From Gaiellaceae bacterium (lineage in GTDB: Bacteria; Actinomycetota; Thermoleophilia; Gaiellales; Gaiellaceae): 64,000 nt of DNA. This document shows, one piece after another, positions 25,543 to 32,700 of the stretch. The DNA lies in contig JAUJMY010000012.1 of NCBI GenBank assembly GCA_030446625.1, positions 1 to 64,000 on the forward strand, read 5' to 3'. The translations under genes and the position numbers were made by a program. The notes under the pieces were generated by a model. The model searched no databases. It was not told the origin of the DNA and worked only from the letters and a program-made list of their open reading frames with translations. Each line of letters opens with the position of its first letter. Positions within the stretch are counted from its first letter, which is position 1.

Positions 25543-25790
25543 GCATCGTGCGCATTCCCCCGACGCTGCGCGCCGACACAGCCGGCGAGCGCGAGGTGCT
25601 CGCGAGCGGCGGCAACGTGCGCGAGCTGCTCGATGATCTGATCTCGCGCTTCCCAACGCTCGAGGGCAAGCTCGAGTACGCGAACGTGTACGTCGGCGGC
25701 GAGGACATCCGCACGCGCGACGGGCTCGAGACGCCGGTCGCCGAGAGCGACACCGTGATCCTGCTTCCTGCAATGGCCGGTGGCTGTTAG
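25539..25790 (+). CDS. cysO: CysO-like sulfur carrier (ubiquitin-like, MoaD/ThiS family) ending Gly-Gly-Cys
   Basis: 83 residues, ATG overlapping the E1 stop (ATGA). The beta-grasp fold is suggested by SIVRIPPTLRADTAG, VRELLDDLISRFPTLEGKL and SDTVILLPAMAGGC. CysO of Mycobacterium ends in the bare Gly-Gly that E1 activates. Here a Cys codon follows (GGT GGC TGT TAG), so the encoded end mimics a CysO-cysteine adduct. The last residue must be removed before activation, probably by the JAMM protease encoded two genes downstream. The overlapping cysM start lies inside its end. Confidence 0.85.
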   Translation: MSIVRIPPTLRADTAGEREVLASGGNVRELLDDLISRFPTLEGKLEYANVYVGGEDIRTRDGLETPVAESDTVILLPAMAGGC

Positions 25791-26709
25791 CGCCTCGGCG
25801 CGAACGCTTCTCGATCTCGTCGGGAACACGCCTCTGATCGAGCTCCGGCGGGAGGGCGACGTCCGGATCTACGCAAAGCTCGAGGGGCAGAACCCGACGG
25901 GCTCGATCAAGGACCGCGTCGCCAAGGCGATGATCGACGCGGCCGAAGCATCGGGGGAGCTACGGCCTGGTGGCGAGCTGCTCGAGCCGACGAGCGGCAA
26001 TACCGGAATCTCGCTCGCGCTGATCGCGAAGCTCAGCGGCTACAGGCTCACATGCGTCCTCCCGGCGAACGCGACGATGGAACGCCGCCGCATCCTCGAG
26101 CTGTACGGCGCCACGATCGTCGAGTCGCCCGGCGAACAAGGCTCGAACGGAGCTGTGCAGCTCGCGCTCGAGCTCGCCGCGCGCGAGCCGCGCTACTTCA
26201 TGCCGTTCCAGTACGCGAACGACGCGAACCCGCGCGCGCATTACGAGGGCACCGGTGCGGAGATCGCAGAAGCGCTGGAGCGCGTCGACGTCTTCATCGC
26301 CGGTCTCGGGACCGGCGGAACGCTGATGGGCGCTGGCGCGCGCCTGCGCGAGTCGTTCCCGGAGGTCGTCGTCGCCGCCGCAGAGCCGCTCCCAGGCGAC
26401 CCGGTGATGGGGCTCCGCTCGCTCGAGGACGGCTACGTGCCGCCGATCTTGGACGTATCGAAGCTCGACCGAAAAGTGCTCGTCTCGAACGAGGAATCCG
26501 TCGCCGCGGTGCGCCGAGTCCTCGACGAGGACGGAGTCTTCGCGGGCGTCTCGTCGGGCGCGGTGCTCCACGTCGCGCGCAAGCTCGCGCGCGAACGTGA
26601 GGCCGGCGTCGTTGTCGCGGTGCTTGCCGATGCCGGCTGGAAGTACCTATCCGCCGATTTCTGGGAGAGCGACGACGTCGCGTCAATGGAGCAGACGGTC
26701 TGGTGGTGA
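25780..26709 (+). CDS. cysM: Cysteine synthase CysM (O-phosphoserine/thiocarboxylate-dependent type)
   Basis: PLP enzyme, 309 residues, GTG start overlapping the cysO end. The PLP Lys is in NPTGSIKDRVAKAMI near residue 45. LLEPTSGNTGISLALIA near 70, GLGTGGTLMGAGARLRE near 175 and GVSSGAVLH near 255 complete the site. The C-terminus ends in an aromatic tail (SMEQTVWW), similar to the active-site-inserting tail of mycobacterial CysM that senses CysO. Context argues for use of CysO-thiocarboxylate as sulfur donor. Confidence 0.92.
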   Translation: MAVSASARTLLDLVGNTPLIELRREGDVRIYAKLEGQNPTGSIKDRVAKAMIDAAEASGELRPGGELLEPTSGNTGISLALIAKLSGYRLTCVLPANATMERRRILELYGATIVESPGEQGSNGAVQLALELAAREPRYFMPFQYANDANPRAHYEGTGAEIAEALERVDVFIAGLGTGGTLMGAGARLRESFPEVVVAAAEPLPGDPVMGLRSLEDGYVPPILDVSKLDRKVLVSNEESVAAVRRVLDEDGVFAGVSSGAVLHVARKLAREREAGVVVAVLADAGWKYLSADFWESDDVASMEQTVWW

Positions 26710-27080
26710 TCCCGGCCGAGGTGCGCGCGGCGTTGGAGGACCACGCGCGCGCGGAGGCGCCGAACGAGGCGTGCGGGCTCGTGCTGCTGCGCGGTGAGCG
26801 CGCCGAGCGCTATGTCCCCGGGCGGAACGCCGCGGCGTCGCCGTACCGGTACGAGCTCGACATCGATCCGGAGGTGTGGTTTCTCGAGGACGAAGGCTAC
26901 GAGCTCGCGGTCTTCCATTCGCACCTCACCGCGCCGGCGCGACCGTCACGAACGGACGTCGAGAACATCGGCCTCTGGGAGGGTCGCCCGTACGTGATCC
27001 TCACGCTTTCAACCGGGGAGCTGCGCGCGTGGCAGATCGACTTCGGTCAGATCTCGCCGCTGACGCTCACCGGCGAGTAG
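26706..27080 (+). CDS. mec: Mec-like JAMM/MPN+ metalloprotease, CysO-cysteine hydrolase
   Basis: 124 residues from GTG 26706, overlapping the cysM stop (GTGA); GTG 26703 would add one residue. The zinc-protease motif is complete: Glu in APNEACGLVLL, then His-x-His-x7-Ser-x2-Asp in HSHLTAPARPSRTD. In Mycobacterium, Mec releases cysteine from CysO-Cys. Here it would also trim the genetically encoded C-terminal Cys of the carrier. Last gene of the cysteine operon. Confidence 0.9.
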   Translation: MIPAEVRAALEDHARAEAPNEACGLVLLRGERAERYVPGRNAAASPYRYELDIDPEVWFLEDEGYELAVFHSHLTAPARPSRTDVENIGLWEGRPYVILTLSTGELRAWQIDFGQISPLTLTGE

Positions 27081-27187
27081 CGCATACCTGCGCGATCCGC
27101 GGCTGGCACTCGATCCGCCTCTGAGACCGGCGTCAGATCGGGCGTTGTCTCACGCGCAGATCGCGCGCTCGACAGCGGATCGGCTTT

Positions 27188-27847
27188 TCACGAGGGCTGG
27201 GCGACGATGCGGATGTAGGGCTTTGGCTCCCGCCAACCCTCTGGGTAGGTCTTCCTCGCTTCGTCGTTCGAGACAGAGCCGGCGATGATCACGTCATCAC
27301 CCTGCTTCCAGTTGGCTGGCGTCGCCACCTTGTGCTTCGCCGTGAGCTGGAGCGAGTCGATGACCCGGAGCACTTCGTCGAAGTTGCGGCCGGTCGTCAT
27401 CGGATAGACGAGGATGAGCTTCACCTTCTTGTCGGGTCCGATGACGAAGACGTTGCGGACCGTTTGGTTGTCGGCCGGGGTCCGTTCGAGCGGTTCGCCC
27501 TGAACGCTGGGCGGAAGCATCCCGTAGAGCTTCGAGACCGTGAATTCAGCGTCACCGATGATCGGATAGTTCGGCGCATGACCTTGAGTCTCTTCGATGT
27601 CGGCCGCCCACTCCGCGTGGTCGTCGATCGGGTCGACAGAGAGGCCGATCACCTTCACGTTGCGACGGTCGAACTCCGGCTTGATCCTCGCCATGTAACC
27701 GAGCTCGGTGGTGCACACCGGGGTGAAGTCCTTGGGGTGCGAGAAGAGCACTGCCCAAGAGTCTCCGATCCATTCGTGAAAGCTGATCGGCCCTTCAGTC
27801 GTTTGCGCGACGAAGTCCGGCGCCTCGTCACCTAGCTGAATGCTCAT
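27188..27847 (-). CDS. 1-Cys peroxiredoxin (Prx6/AhpC-TSA family)
   Basis: Reduces peroxides, 219 residues. The peroxidatic Cys is in SHPKDFTPVCTTELGYMA near residue 45, and an Arg lies in the later DNQTVRNVFVIGPD. The C-terminal extension with DDVIIAGSVSNDEARKTYPEGW is characteristic of the Prx6 group. A good ribosome site (AAGGAG) precedes ATG 27847. The gene uses visibly less GC-extreme codons than its neighbours. It stands alone, convergent with the cysteine operon. Confidence 0.93.
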   Translation of the reverse strand: MSIQLGDEAPDFVAQTTEGPISFHEWIGDSWAVLFSHPKDFTPVCTTELGYMARIKPEFDRRNVKVIGLSVDPIDDHAEWAADIEETQGHAPNYPIIGDAEFTVSKLYGMLPPSVQGEPLERTPADNQTVRNVFVIGPDKKVKLILVYPMTTGRNFDEVLRVIDSLQLTAKHKVATPANWKQGDDVIIAGSVSNDEARKTYPEGWREPKPYIRIVAQPS

Positions 27848-27895
27848 CTACGTCTCCTTGTCTCCGCTCGCGTTACGCACGACCCCACTTTACTT

Positions 27896-27904
27896 TGTAT
27901 AGCA
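27896..27904 (-). promoter_or_regulatory. Extended -10 promoter of the peroxiredoxin gene
   Basis: On the minus strand TGCTATACA gives a TGn extension plus a TATACA -10 box, about 50 bases before the ATG at 27847. No clear -35 is needed for extended -10 promoters. Confidence 0.55.
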
Positions 27905-28012
27905 CGCGGCGTGCGTCGATCTCCCCGCACACCGGGGCGACGTCTTGACGGCAAACTCGGCGCTAGCCTCGAGTACGCGCGTGCGTGGGGAGGCGGCGTC
28001 TGGTAAGACACC

Positions 28013-28036
28013 AAAGGCCCTCGTTGGAGGGCCTTT
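28013..28036 (-). terminator. Terminator hairpin after tRNA-fMet
   Basis: Perfect 10-bp stem AAAGGCCCTC/GAGGGCCTTT with loop of 4 (28013-28022 and 28027-28036). It begins 4 bases beyond the tRNA 3' end on the minus strand and ends in TTT. Works equally on either strand by symmetry. Confidence 0.75.
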
Positions 28037-28040
28037 GCAG

Positions 28041-28114
28041 TAGCGGGGGCAGGATTTGAACCTGCGACCTCCGGGTTATGAGCCCGGCGAGCTACCTGAC
28101 TGCTCCACCCCGCG
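28041..28114 (-). tRNA. tRNA-fMet (anticodon CAT), initiator
   Basis: The minus-strand RNA begins CGCGGGGTGGAGCAG and ends with discriminator A (74 bases, CCA not encoded). The anticodon loop is CTCATAA. The anticodon stem ends in three G-C pairs (GGG/CCC) and position 1 is C opposite U72, unpaired. Both features mark initiator tRNA. The T loop is TTCAAAT. Confidence 0.93.
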
Positions 28115-28177
28115 TCGCGGGCGCGAGTATAGCACCGGCGCGTGGCGCTTTCGGCGCGCGCGTCTAGCATCGGCGGC

Positions 28178-28483
28178 GTGCTGATCCTCGTCCTCGGCTT
28201 GCTGTCGCTCGCGCTCGTCCTCGCGGCGGCCGTGTTCGCCATCCGGCGCGGGATCGCGCTCTACGGGCAGGTCCGGGCGTCGGTGGCAGCGATGGGGGAC
28301 GCGACGAGGGCGGTCTCGTACGCAACCGCCGCGCTCGCCACGCTCGGGCTCGACACGTCGCCCCTCGACCGCTCGCTCGCGCGGCTCGCCGCCTCGCGCG
28401 CGCAGCTCCGCGTCCTGCTTGCGGCGCTGGCCGACGCGCGGGCGGCGGCAGGGCGGCTCGGCGACGTGGTGCCGCGCAAGTGA
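28178..28483 (+). CDS. Membrane-anchored small protein (101 residues)
   Basis: From GTG 28178 the protein starts VLILVLGLLSLALVLAAAVF, one transmembrane helix, followed by helical segments rich in Ala, Arg and Leu (LDRSLARLAASRAQLRVLLA). GTG 28142 is an alternative start giving 113 residues. No domain recognised. It overlaps the exopolyphosphatase start (GTGA), so they are probably cotranscribed. Confidence 0.65.
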   Translation: MLILVLGLLSLALVLAAAVFAIRRGIALYGQVRASVAAMGDATRAVSYATAALATLGLDTSPLDRSLARLAASRAQLRVLLAALADARAAAGRLGDVVPRK

Positions 28484-29442
28484 GAGTCGGCGCCGTCGAT
28501 CTCGGGACGAACTCGACGCGGCTGCTGGTGGCCGACGTCGTCGACGGGCGCCTCGAGGAGGTCGAGCGGCGGCTGGCGATCACCAGGCTCGGGGAAGGCG
28601 TCGTCGCACGCCGCCGGCTGCTCCCGCTGCCGATCGCGCGCGTCCGCAACTGCCTCACCGACTATCGCCGTGCCGCCGACGCGCTCGGCGCGGAGCGGAC
28701 GCTCGCGATCGCGACGAGCGCGGTCCGCGACGCCGAGAACGGTGAGGCGTTCCTCGGCGAGATCGAGTGGAGCTACGGGTTCGCGACGCGCCTCCTCTCG
28801 GGCGACGAGGAGGCCGAGCTCATGTTCCGCGGCGTCTCGGCGCAGCGGGACCTCCCCGCAGGAACCCTCATCGTCGACGTCGGCGGCGGGTCGACGGAGC
28901 TCGTCGTCGGGGGCCGCGACGGCGTCGAGTTCCACACGAGCCTCGACCTCGGCTGCGTGCGCCAGACGGAGCTCCACCTCGCCTCCGACCCGCCGTGCGA
29001 AGACGAGCTCGCCGCGTGCGCCGCGTCGGTGCAGACGCTGCTGACGGAGCACGTTCCCGCTGACGTCCGTCGCCGCGTCGGCCGCGCGATCGGGGTCGCC
29101 GGAACGGTCACGTCGCTCGCAGCCCTCGATATCGGCCTCGTCGCCTACGACCGCGACCTCGTCCACGAGCACGTCCTCGACGCGGAGAGCGTCGTGCGGG
29201 AGCTCGAGCGGCTCGCGACGCTGCCGCTCGCGCAGCGGCAGCGCGTGCCGGGGCTCCAGCCGGAGCGGGCGCCGGTGATCGTCGCCGGCGCCGCGATCCT
29301 GCGCGAGGTGCTCGCGCATTTCGGTCTCCGCGAGATCGAGGCGAGCGAGCGCGACATCCTCGACGGCGCCGCGCTCGCCGCCGCGGAGCTCGCCGCGCGC
29401 GAGGAAGGCGAGGCGCCGCCCGGCGCCTACACCTGCTGCTAG
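28480..29442 (+). CDS. Ppx/GppA-family exopolyphosphatase
   Basis: 320 residues, GTG start. It has the sugar-kinase/HSP70/actin fold: phosphate 1 loop GAVDLGTNSTRLLV near residue 5, TSAVRDAENGE near 80, GEEEAEL-like SGDEEAELMFRG near 107, phosphate 2 loop TLIVDVGGGSTELVVG near 127, and GVAGTVTSLAALD near 206. Only the phosphatase core is present, as in short actinobacterial Ppx. It hydrolyses polyphosphate or pppGpp. A possible link to the phosphate genes at 0-5 kb is functional only. Confidence 0.9.
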   Translation: MRVGAVDLGTNSTRLLVADVVDGRLEEVERRLAITRLGEGVVARRRLLPLPIARVRNCLTDYRRAADALGAERTLAIATSAVRDAENGEAFLGEIEWSYGFATRLLSGDEEAELMFRGVSAQRDLPAGTLIVDVGGGSTELVVGGRDGVEFHTSLDLGCVRQTELHLASDPPCEDELAACAASVQTLLTEHVPADVRRRVGRAIGVAGTVTSLAALDIGLVAYDRDLVHEHVLDAESVVRELERLATLPLAQRQRVPGLQPERAPVIVAGAAILREVLAHFGLREIEASERDILDGAALAAAELAAREEGEAPPGAYTCC

Positions 29443-29858
29443 ACGACGCCGAGTGACTCGTCCGAGTCGGCGGGCGGCGCGTCCTCCGCGAGCCGGCGCT
29501 GGAGCACGCTGCGGGAGAGGATCCCGACGAGCCGTCCGTCCTCGGTCACGGGGACGCGCTCCAGGTCGCGCTCCTCGAGCGCGCGAAACGCCTGCTCGAG
29601 CGGCATCCGAGCGTCCAGCGTCGCGCGCGGCTCCTCGGCGATCGAGGCCAGCATCGTCGTCCTCGGGTCGCGCCCCGCGGCGACGACCTCGCCGACGAGC
29701 GTGCTCCGCGTCACGACGCCCACGAGGCGGCCGTCGTCGCAGACCAGCACCGCCCGCACCTCGCGCCGCGCGAGCAGCTCCCCCGCCTCCTGTGCGGTCG
29801 AGGTCGCCGCGAGCACCCGCGGCTCGGGCACCATCGCGTCGCGGACGCGCGCCGTCAT
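29439..29858 (-). CDS. Two-CBS-domain protein
   Basis: 139 residues with tandem CBS motifs (residues 8-60 with VRAVLVCDDGRLVGVVTRSTL, and 75-125 with ERVPVTEDGRLVGILSRSVL). Such pairs bind adenine nucleotides and sense energy state. It starts in ATGA overlap with the glutamate dehydrogenase stop and is convergent with ppx, overlapping its stop. Regulation of the dehydrogenase is possible but speculative. Confidence 0.88.
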   Translation of the reverse strand: MTARVRDAMVPEPRVLAATSTAQEAGELLARREVRAVLVCDDGRLVGVVTRSTLVGEVVAAGRDPRTTMLASIAEEPRATLDARMPLEQAFRALEERDLERVPVTEDGRLVGILSRSVLQRRLAEDAPPADSDESLGVV

Positions 29859-31144
29859 GGGTAGAGGCCGCGCGCCTCGATCGCCGCGGCGACCTCGCGG
29901 ATCGCGACTACGAGCGACGCCGCGCGCAGGCTGATCTCACGCTCGCGCGCGAGCTCCCAGACCCGATCGAACGCGTCGGCCATCTTCTCGGCGAGCTTCG
30001 CGCGAATCTCGTCGCGCGTCCAGAAGAGCCGACCGAGATCCTGCACCCACTCGAAGTACGAGACGGTCACGCCGCCCGCGTTCGTGAGGATGTCCGGCAG
30101 CACGACGATGCCGCGCTCGGCGAGGATCTCGTCCGCCTCGACGGTCGTCGGCCCGTTCGCGCCCTCGGCGACGAGCCGCGCCTCCACGCGGGCCGCGTTC
30201 TCCGCCGTCACCTGGTCTTCCCGGGCCGCGAGCACGAGCACGTCGCACGGCAGCTCGAGCAGCTCCGCGTTCGAGATCTTGTCGCCGTGCGGGTACTCCG
30301 CGAGCGACCCGCGCCCGCGCACCCACTCGTGCATCGCCGCGACGTCGAGGCCCTCCTCGGCGTGCACGCCGCCGGAGACGTCGGAGACGGCGAGCACCGT
30401 CGCGCCCTTCGCCACGAGCTCGGTGGCCGCGATCCCGCCCACGTTGCCGAAGCCCTGGACGACGCAGCGCTGCTCCGCGAGCGGCGTCCCGAGCCGCTCG
30501 CACGCGCGCTCGGTGACCATGACGACGCCGGCGCCCGTCGCCTCGTGGCGGAAGAGCGAGCCGCCGAGCGCGATCGGCTTGCCCGTCACGATCTCGGGCA
30601 CGGCATAGCCCTTCTGCATCGAGTACGTGTCCATCATCCACGCCATCGTCTGCTCGTTCGTGGCCATGTCGGGCGCCGGGATGTCCTCCTGCGGGCCGAT
30701 GATCGGCAGCAGCTCCGAGGTGAAGCGCCGCGTCAGGCGCTGGAGCTCGGCGCTCGAGAGCTCCTTCGGGTTGCAGCGGACGCCACCCTTCGCGCCGCCG
30801 TAGGGCAGCCGCAGGAGCGCGCACTTCCACGTCATCCAGACCGCGAGCGCCGCGCACTCGCCGAGCGTGACCTCGGGGTCGTACCGGACGCCGCCCTTCG
30901 TCGGCCCGAGCACGCTCGAGTGCTGGACGCGGTACGCGGGGAACACCGTCGTCGATCCGTCGTCCAGCCGGACGGGGACGCTGATCATCACACCGCGCTC
31001 GGGATACCGGAGCCGCTCCGCGACGGCCGGCGCGATCGCCGCGTACGGGAGCGCCTGCTCGAACTGGACCCGCGCCTGGTGGAAGAGCGGCGTGTCCCAC
31101 TCGAGCGGGACGTCCTCGAGCCGCGCTTCCTCGATCCCGGCCAC
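29855..31144 (-). CDS. gdhA: Glutamate dehydrogenase (Glu/Leu/Phe/Val dehydrogenase family)
   Basis: 429 residues, reversible NAD(P)-linked oxidative deamination of glutamate. The catalytic Lys is in LPYGGAKGGVRCNPKELS near residue 107. PAPDMATNEQTMAWMMDTYS is near 150, and the nucleotide domain VVQGFGNVGGIAATEL near 220. NAGGVTVSYFEWVQDL near 355 is typical. The N-terminus (VQFEQALPYAAIAPAVAERLRYPER) matches the hexameric bacterial/archaeal GDH group. It overlaps the CBS gene. Confidence 0.94.
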   Translation of the reverse strand: MAGIEEARLEDVPLEWDTPLFHQARVQFEQALPYAAIAPAVAERLRYPERGVMISVPVRLDDGSTTVFPAYRVQHSSVLGPTKGGVRYDPEVTLGECAALAVWMTWKCALLRLPYGGAKGGVRCNPKELSSAELQRLTRRFTSELLPIIGPQEDIPAPDMATNEQTMAWMMDTYSMQKGYAVPEIVTGKPIALGGSLFRHEATGAGVVMVTERACERLGTPLAEQRCVVQGFGNVGGIAATELVAKGATVLAVSDVSGGVHAEEGLDVAAMHEWVRGRGSLAEYPHGDKISNAELLELPCDVLVLAAREDQVTAENAARVEARLVAEGANGPTTVEADEILAERGIVVLPDILTNAGGVTVSYFEWVQDLGRLFWTRDEIRAKLAEKMADAFDRVWELAREREISLRAASLVVAIREVAAAIEARGLYP

Positions 31145-31197
31145 GCGCGGAGTCTAGTCCGGGCCTTGAAGCGCTCCCGCGGGTGGCCGCAGCGGCT

Positions 31198-31527
31198 TTA
31201 GTCGCTCTTGAACTCCTGGCGGCCCTGCCAGACGTCCCACAGCGACGCGCCGGAGAGATCGCCTCGCCGGCCGATCACGACCTCCCGCGCACCCGCCGTC
31301 GGCGCCACGCGACCCCGGACGAGCGTCTCGACCTCGCGCGCGTCCTCCTCCGTCGCCCACAGCGTGATCTCGAGCGCCTCACCTTCGGCGCGGCGGGTCA
31401 GGAGGAACGACCCGATCATGTGCGGGAGCTCGGCCTGGAACGCGTCGAACTGCGCGAGCACCTCGTCGATGAACGACTCCGCGTTCTCCGCCTGCCCGAC
31501 CTCATACCTGACGAGATGTGCAAACAC
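31198..31527 (-). CDS. Antibiotic-biosynthesis-monooxygenase-like (dimeric alpha-beta barrel) protein
   Basis: 109 residues starting MFAHLVRYEVGQAENAESF. The pattern FIDEVLAQFDAFQAELPHMIGSFLL, then ALEITLWATEEDAREVE, fits the ferredoxin-like ABM/Dabb fold. These dimers act as small oxygenases or chaperones. No partner gene shows its substrate. Confidence 0.65.
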   Translation of the reverse strand: MFAHLVRYEVGQAENAESFIDEVLAQFDAFQAELPHMIGSFLLTRRAEGEALEITLWATEEDAREVETLVRGRVAPTAGAREVVIGRRGDLSGASLWDVWQGRQEFKSD

Positions 31528-31603
31528 GCCGCGTGACCTCCTCGCTCCGGGGACTGGACGTTCGTTCCCGCTCGCGCGCGGTTACAACCTCGCACGCGCT
31601 CAG

Positions 31604-31690
31604 TGCCGGGGGTGGGAGTCGAACCCACACGCCCCTCTCGGGGCACCTGATTTTAAGTCAGGCGCGTATGACCAGTTTCGCCACCCCGGC
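31604..31690 (-). tRNA. tRNA-Leu (anticodon TAA)
   Basis: An 87-base class II tRNA. It begins GCCGGGGTGGCGAAACTGG, has anticodon loop ACTTAAA, a long variable arm (GCCCCGAGAGGGGC) and T arm GGGTTCGACTCCC, and ends CCCCCGGCA. Its 5' twenty bases form part of the first copy of a 55-bp tandem duplication. Confidence 0.93.
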
Positions 31691-31780
31691 TCGCGCGAAT
31701 GAATGTTAGGGAGCGAGGTCCTCGCACCAGTTTCGCCACCCCGGCTCGCGCGAATGAATGTTAGGGAGCGAGGTCCTCGC
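31671..31780. repeat. Perfect 55-bp tandem duplication at the tRNA-Leu 5' end / DUF3105 3' end
   Basis: The 55 bases at 31671-31725 are repeated without change at 31726-31780. The unit contains the first 20 bases of tRNA-Leu (minus strand), the spacer, and the last codons of the DUF3105 gene (REDLAP stop). The second copy therefore leaves a detached tRNA 5' fragment inside the spacer. The repeat is tandem and not at the tRNA 3' end, unlike an integrase attachment site. Confidence 0.95.
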
Positions 31781-32435
31781 GCGCGAGGCGCTCCGGGCCC
31801 TGGAAGCCGTAGCGGTCGACGAACGCGTCGCCCGCATCCGCGTCGAATGCGCCGCACGTGGCGAGGTGGCCCTGTCCGTTCGCGTCCGGATTCGCCGCCG
31901 CCTCGTCCTCGTCGAGCGTCCACCCGGCGAACGCGATGCGGTCGCCGAGGCGCGGCAGGGGCGCCACGACGATCCCGTTCGGGTCGTCGCGGTACCACTC
32001 CAGCAGCTCGTCGACCTCGGCGCGCAGGACGCGCGACCCGTACTGGACGACGATGCCGCCGTGCTCGAGGTTGTGGACGAGCCGAAACTGCTCGATCGGC
32101 TCGTCGTACGCGCGGAACGGGACCGGCTGCTCGTGATGCGGCCCCGACGTCGGCGGGAACGAGTTGTACTCGAAGTTCTCCTTCGGCTCCTGGATGTGCT
32201 CGCGCTGCTGCGCCGGGAACGCCTCGACGCGGCAACCGGCCTCCGCGAGGGCGTCCTCCGATCCACGCAGGAAGACGAACGCGAGGACGCCGGCGAGCGC
32301 GGCGAGCCCGAGCGCGGCCGCCACCGCCGGCACGAGCCAGCGCCTTCCAGCGCGCGGACCGTCGCCGCCCGTGCGCGCGCGCGGCGCCTGGACGGGCCGG
32401 CGTGGCGGAGGCGGCGTGCGCGACTTCTTCGCCAA
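31761..32435 (-). CDS. DUF3105 membrane-anchored protein
   Basis: 224 residues. A cytoplasmic basic N-terminus (MAKKSRTPPPPRRPVQ) is followed by one membrane helix near 33-56 (WLVPAVAAALGLAALAGVLA) and an outside domain. The DUF3105 signature is clear: FEYNSFPPTSGPHHEQPVPF and QFRLVHNLEHGGIVVQYG near 85-130, with His and Cys that could bind metal. Function unknown in the family. The last codons fall in copy 2 of the 55-bp duplication. Copy 1 supplies the same ending to another frame. Confidence 0.88.
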   Translation of the reverse strand: MAKKSRTPPPPRRPVQAPRARTGGDGPRAGRRWLVPAVAAALGLAALAGVLAFVFLRGSEDALAEAGCRVEAFPAQQREHIQEPKENFEYNSFPPTSGPHHEQPVPFRAYDEPIEQFRLVHNLEHGGIVVQYGSRVLRAEVDELLEWYRDDPNGIVVAPLPRLGDRIAFAGWTLDEDEAAANPDANGQGHLATCGAFDADAGDAFVDRYGFQGPERLAREDLAP

Positions 32436-32498
32436 GGCGGGCGCGATGCTACCAGCGACGTTTTGTCGCTCCGAGCGCCATTCGCCCGTACATGCCTC

Positions 32499-32527
32499 TT
32501 GCTTGCGCGTGCGGCAGGGCGTATGCT
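32499..32527 (+). promoter_or_regulatory. Candidate promoter feeding the hairpin RNA
   Basis: TTGCTT (32499-32504) and TATGCT (32522-32527) have an ideal 17-base spacer. A start about 7 bases downstream (32534) would place the first transcribed base at the foot of a 17-bp hairpin. Divergent from the DUF3105 gene. Confidence 0.5.
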
Positions 32528-32533
32528 CGTCTA

Positions 32534-32580
32534 GCCAGAGCCGACGGACCTTCGGGTTTGTCGGTTCTGGCGTTTTTTTT
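32534..32580 (+). terminator. 17-bp UUCG hairpin followed by eight T: terminator or short RNA
   Basis: Arms 32534-32550 and 32555-32571 pair without a bulge (four G-T pairs) around a TTCG tetraloop, followed by G and T8 (32573-32580). It is the strongest intrinsic terminator in the window, yet no plus-strand gene lies upstream. It may therefore end a tiny transcript from the promoter at 32499-32527, or attenuate transcription into rmuC. Confidence 0.8.
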
Positions 32581-32608
32581 GCGCTGAACCTCGTACGACG
32601 TTCAGCGC
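32581..32608. repeat. 28-bp palindrome after the T8 tract
   Basis: GCGCTGAAC (32581-32589) is the exact complement of GTTCAGCGC (32600-32608), and the centre TCGTACGA is itself palindromic. Only the C-C pair at 32590/32599 breaks full symmetry. As DNA it resembles a dimeric operator; as RNA it is a second hairpin. It lies about 90 bases before the rmuC start. Confidence 0.85.
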
Positions 32609-32700
32609 ACGAGGGCCGACAGCGCGAGGCGGCGGCAGAGACTCGTCGCGAGGTCCGAGCGGAGTATGTCGTCCGACGCTCCTCCTATCGTTCGTCGGCC

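Noticed and set aside
31604-31780. An integrase attachment site at tRNA-Leu
   Set aside because: The repeat covers the tRNA 5' end, is directly tandem and encloses no element or integrase gene; attachment sites normally use the 3' end.
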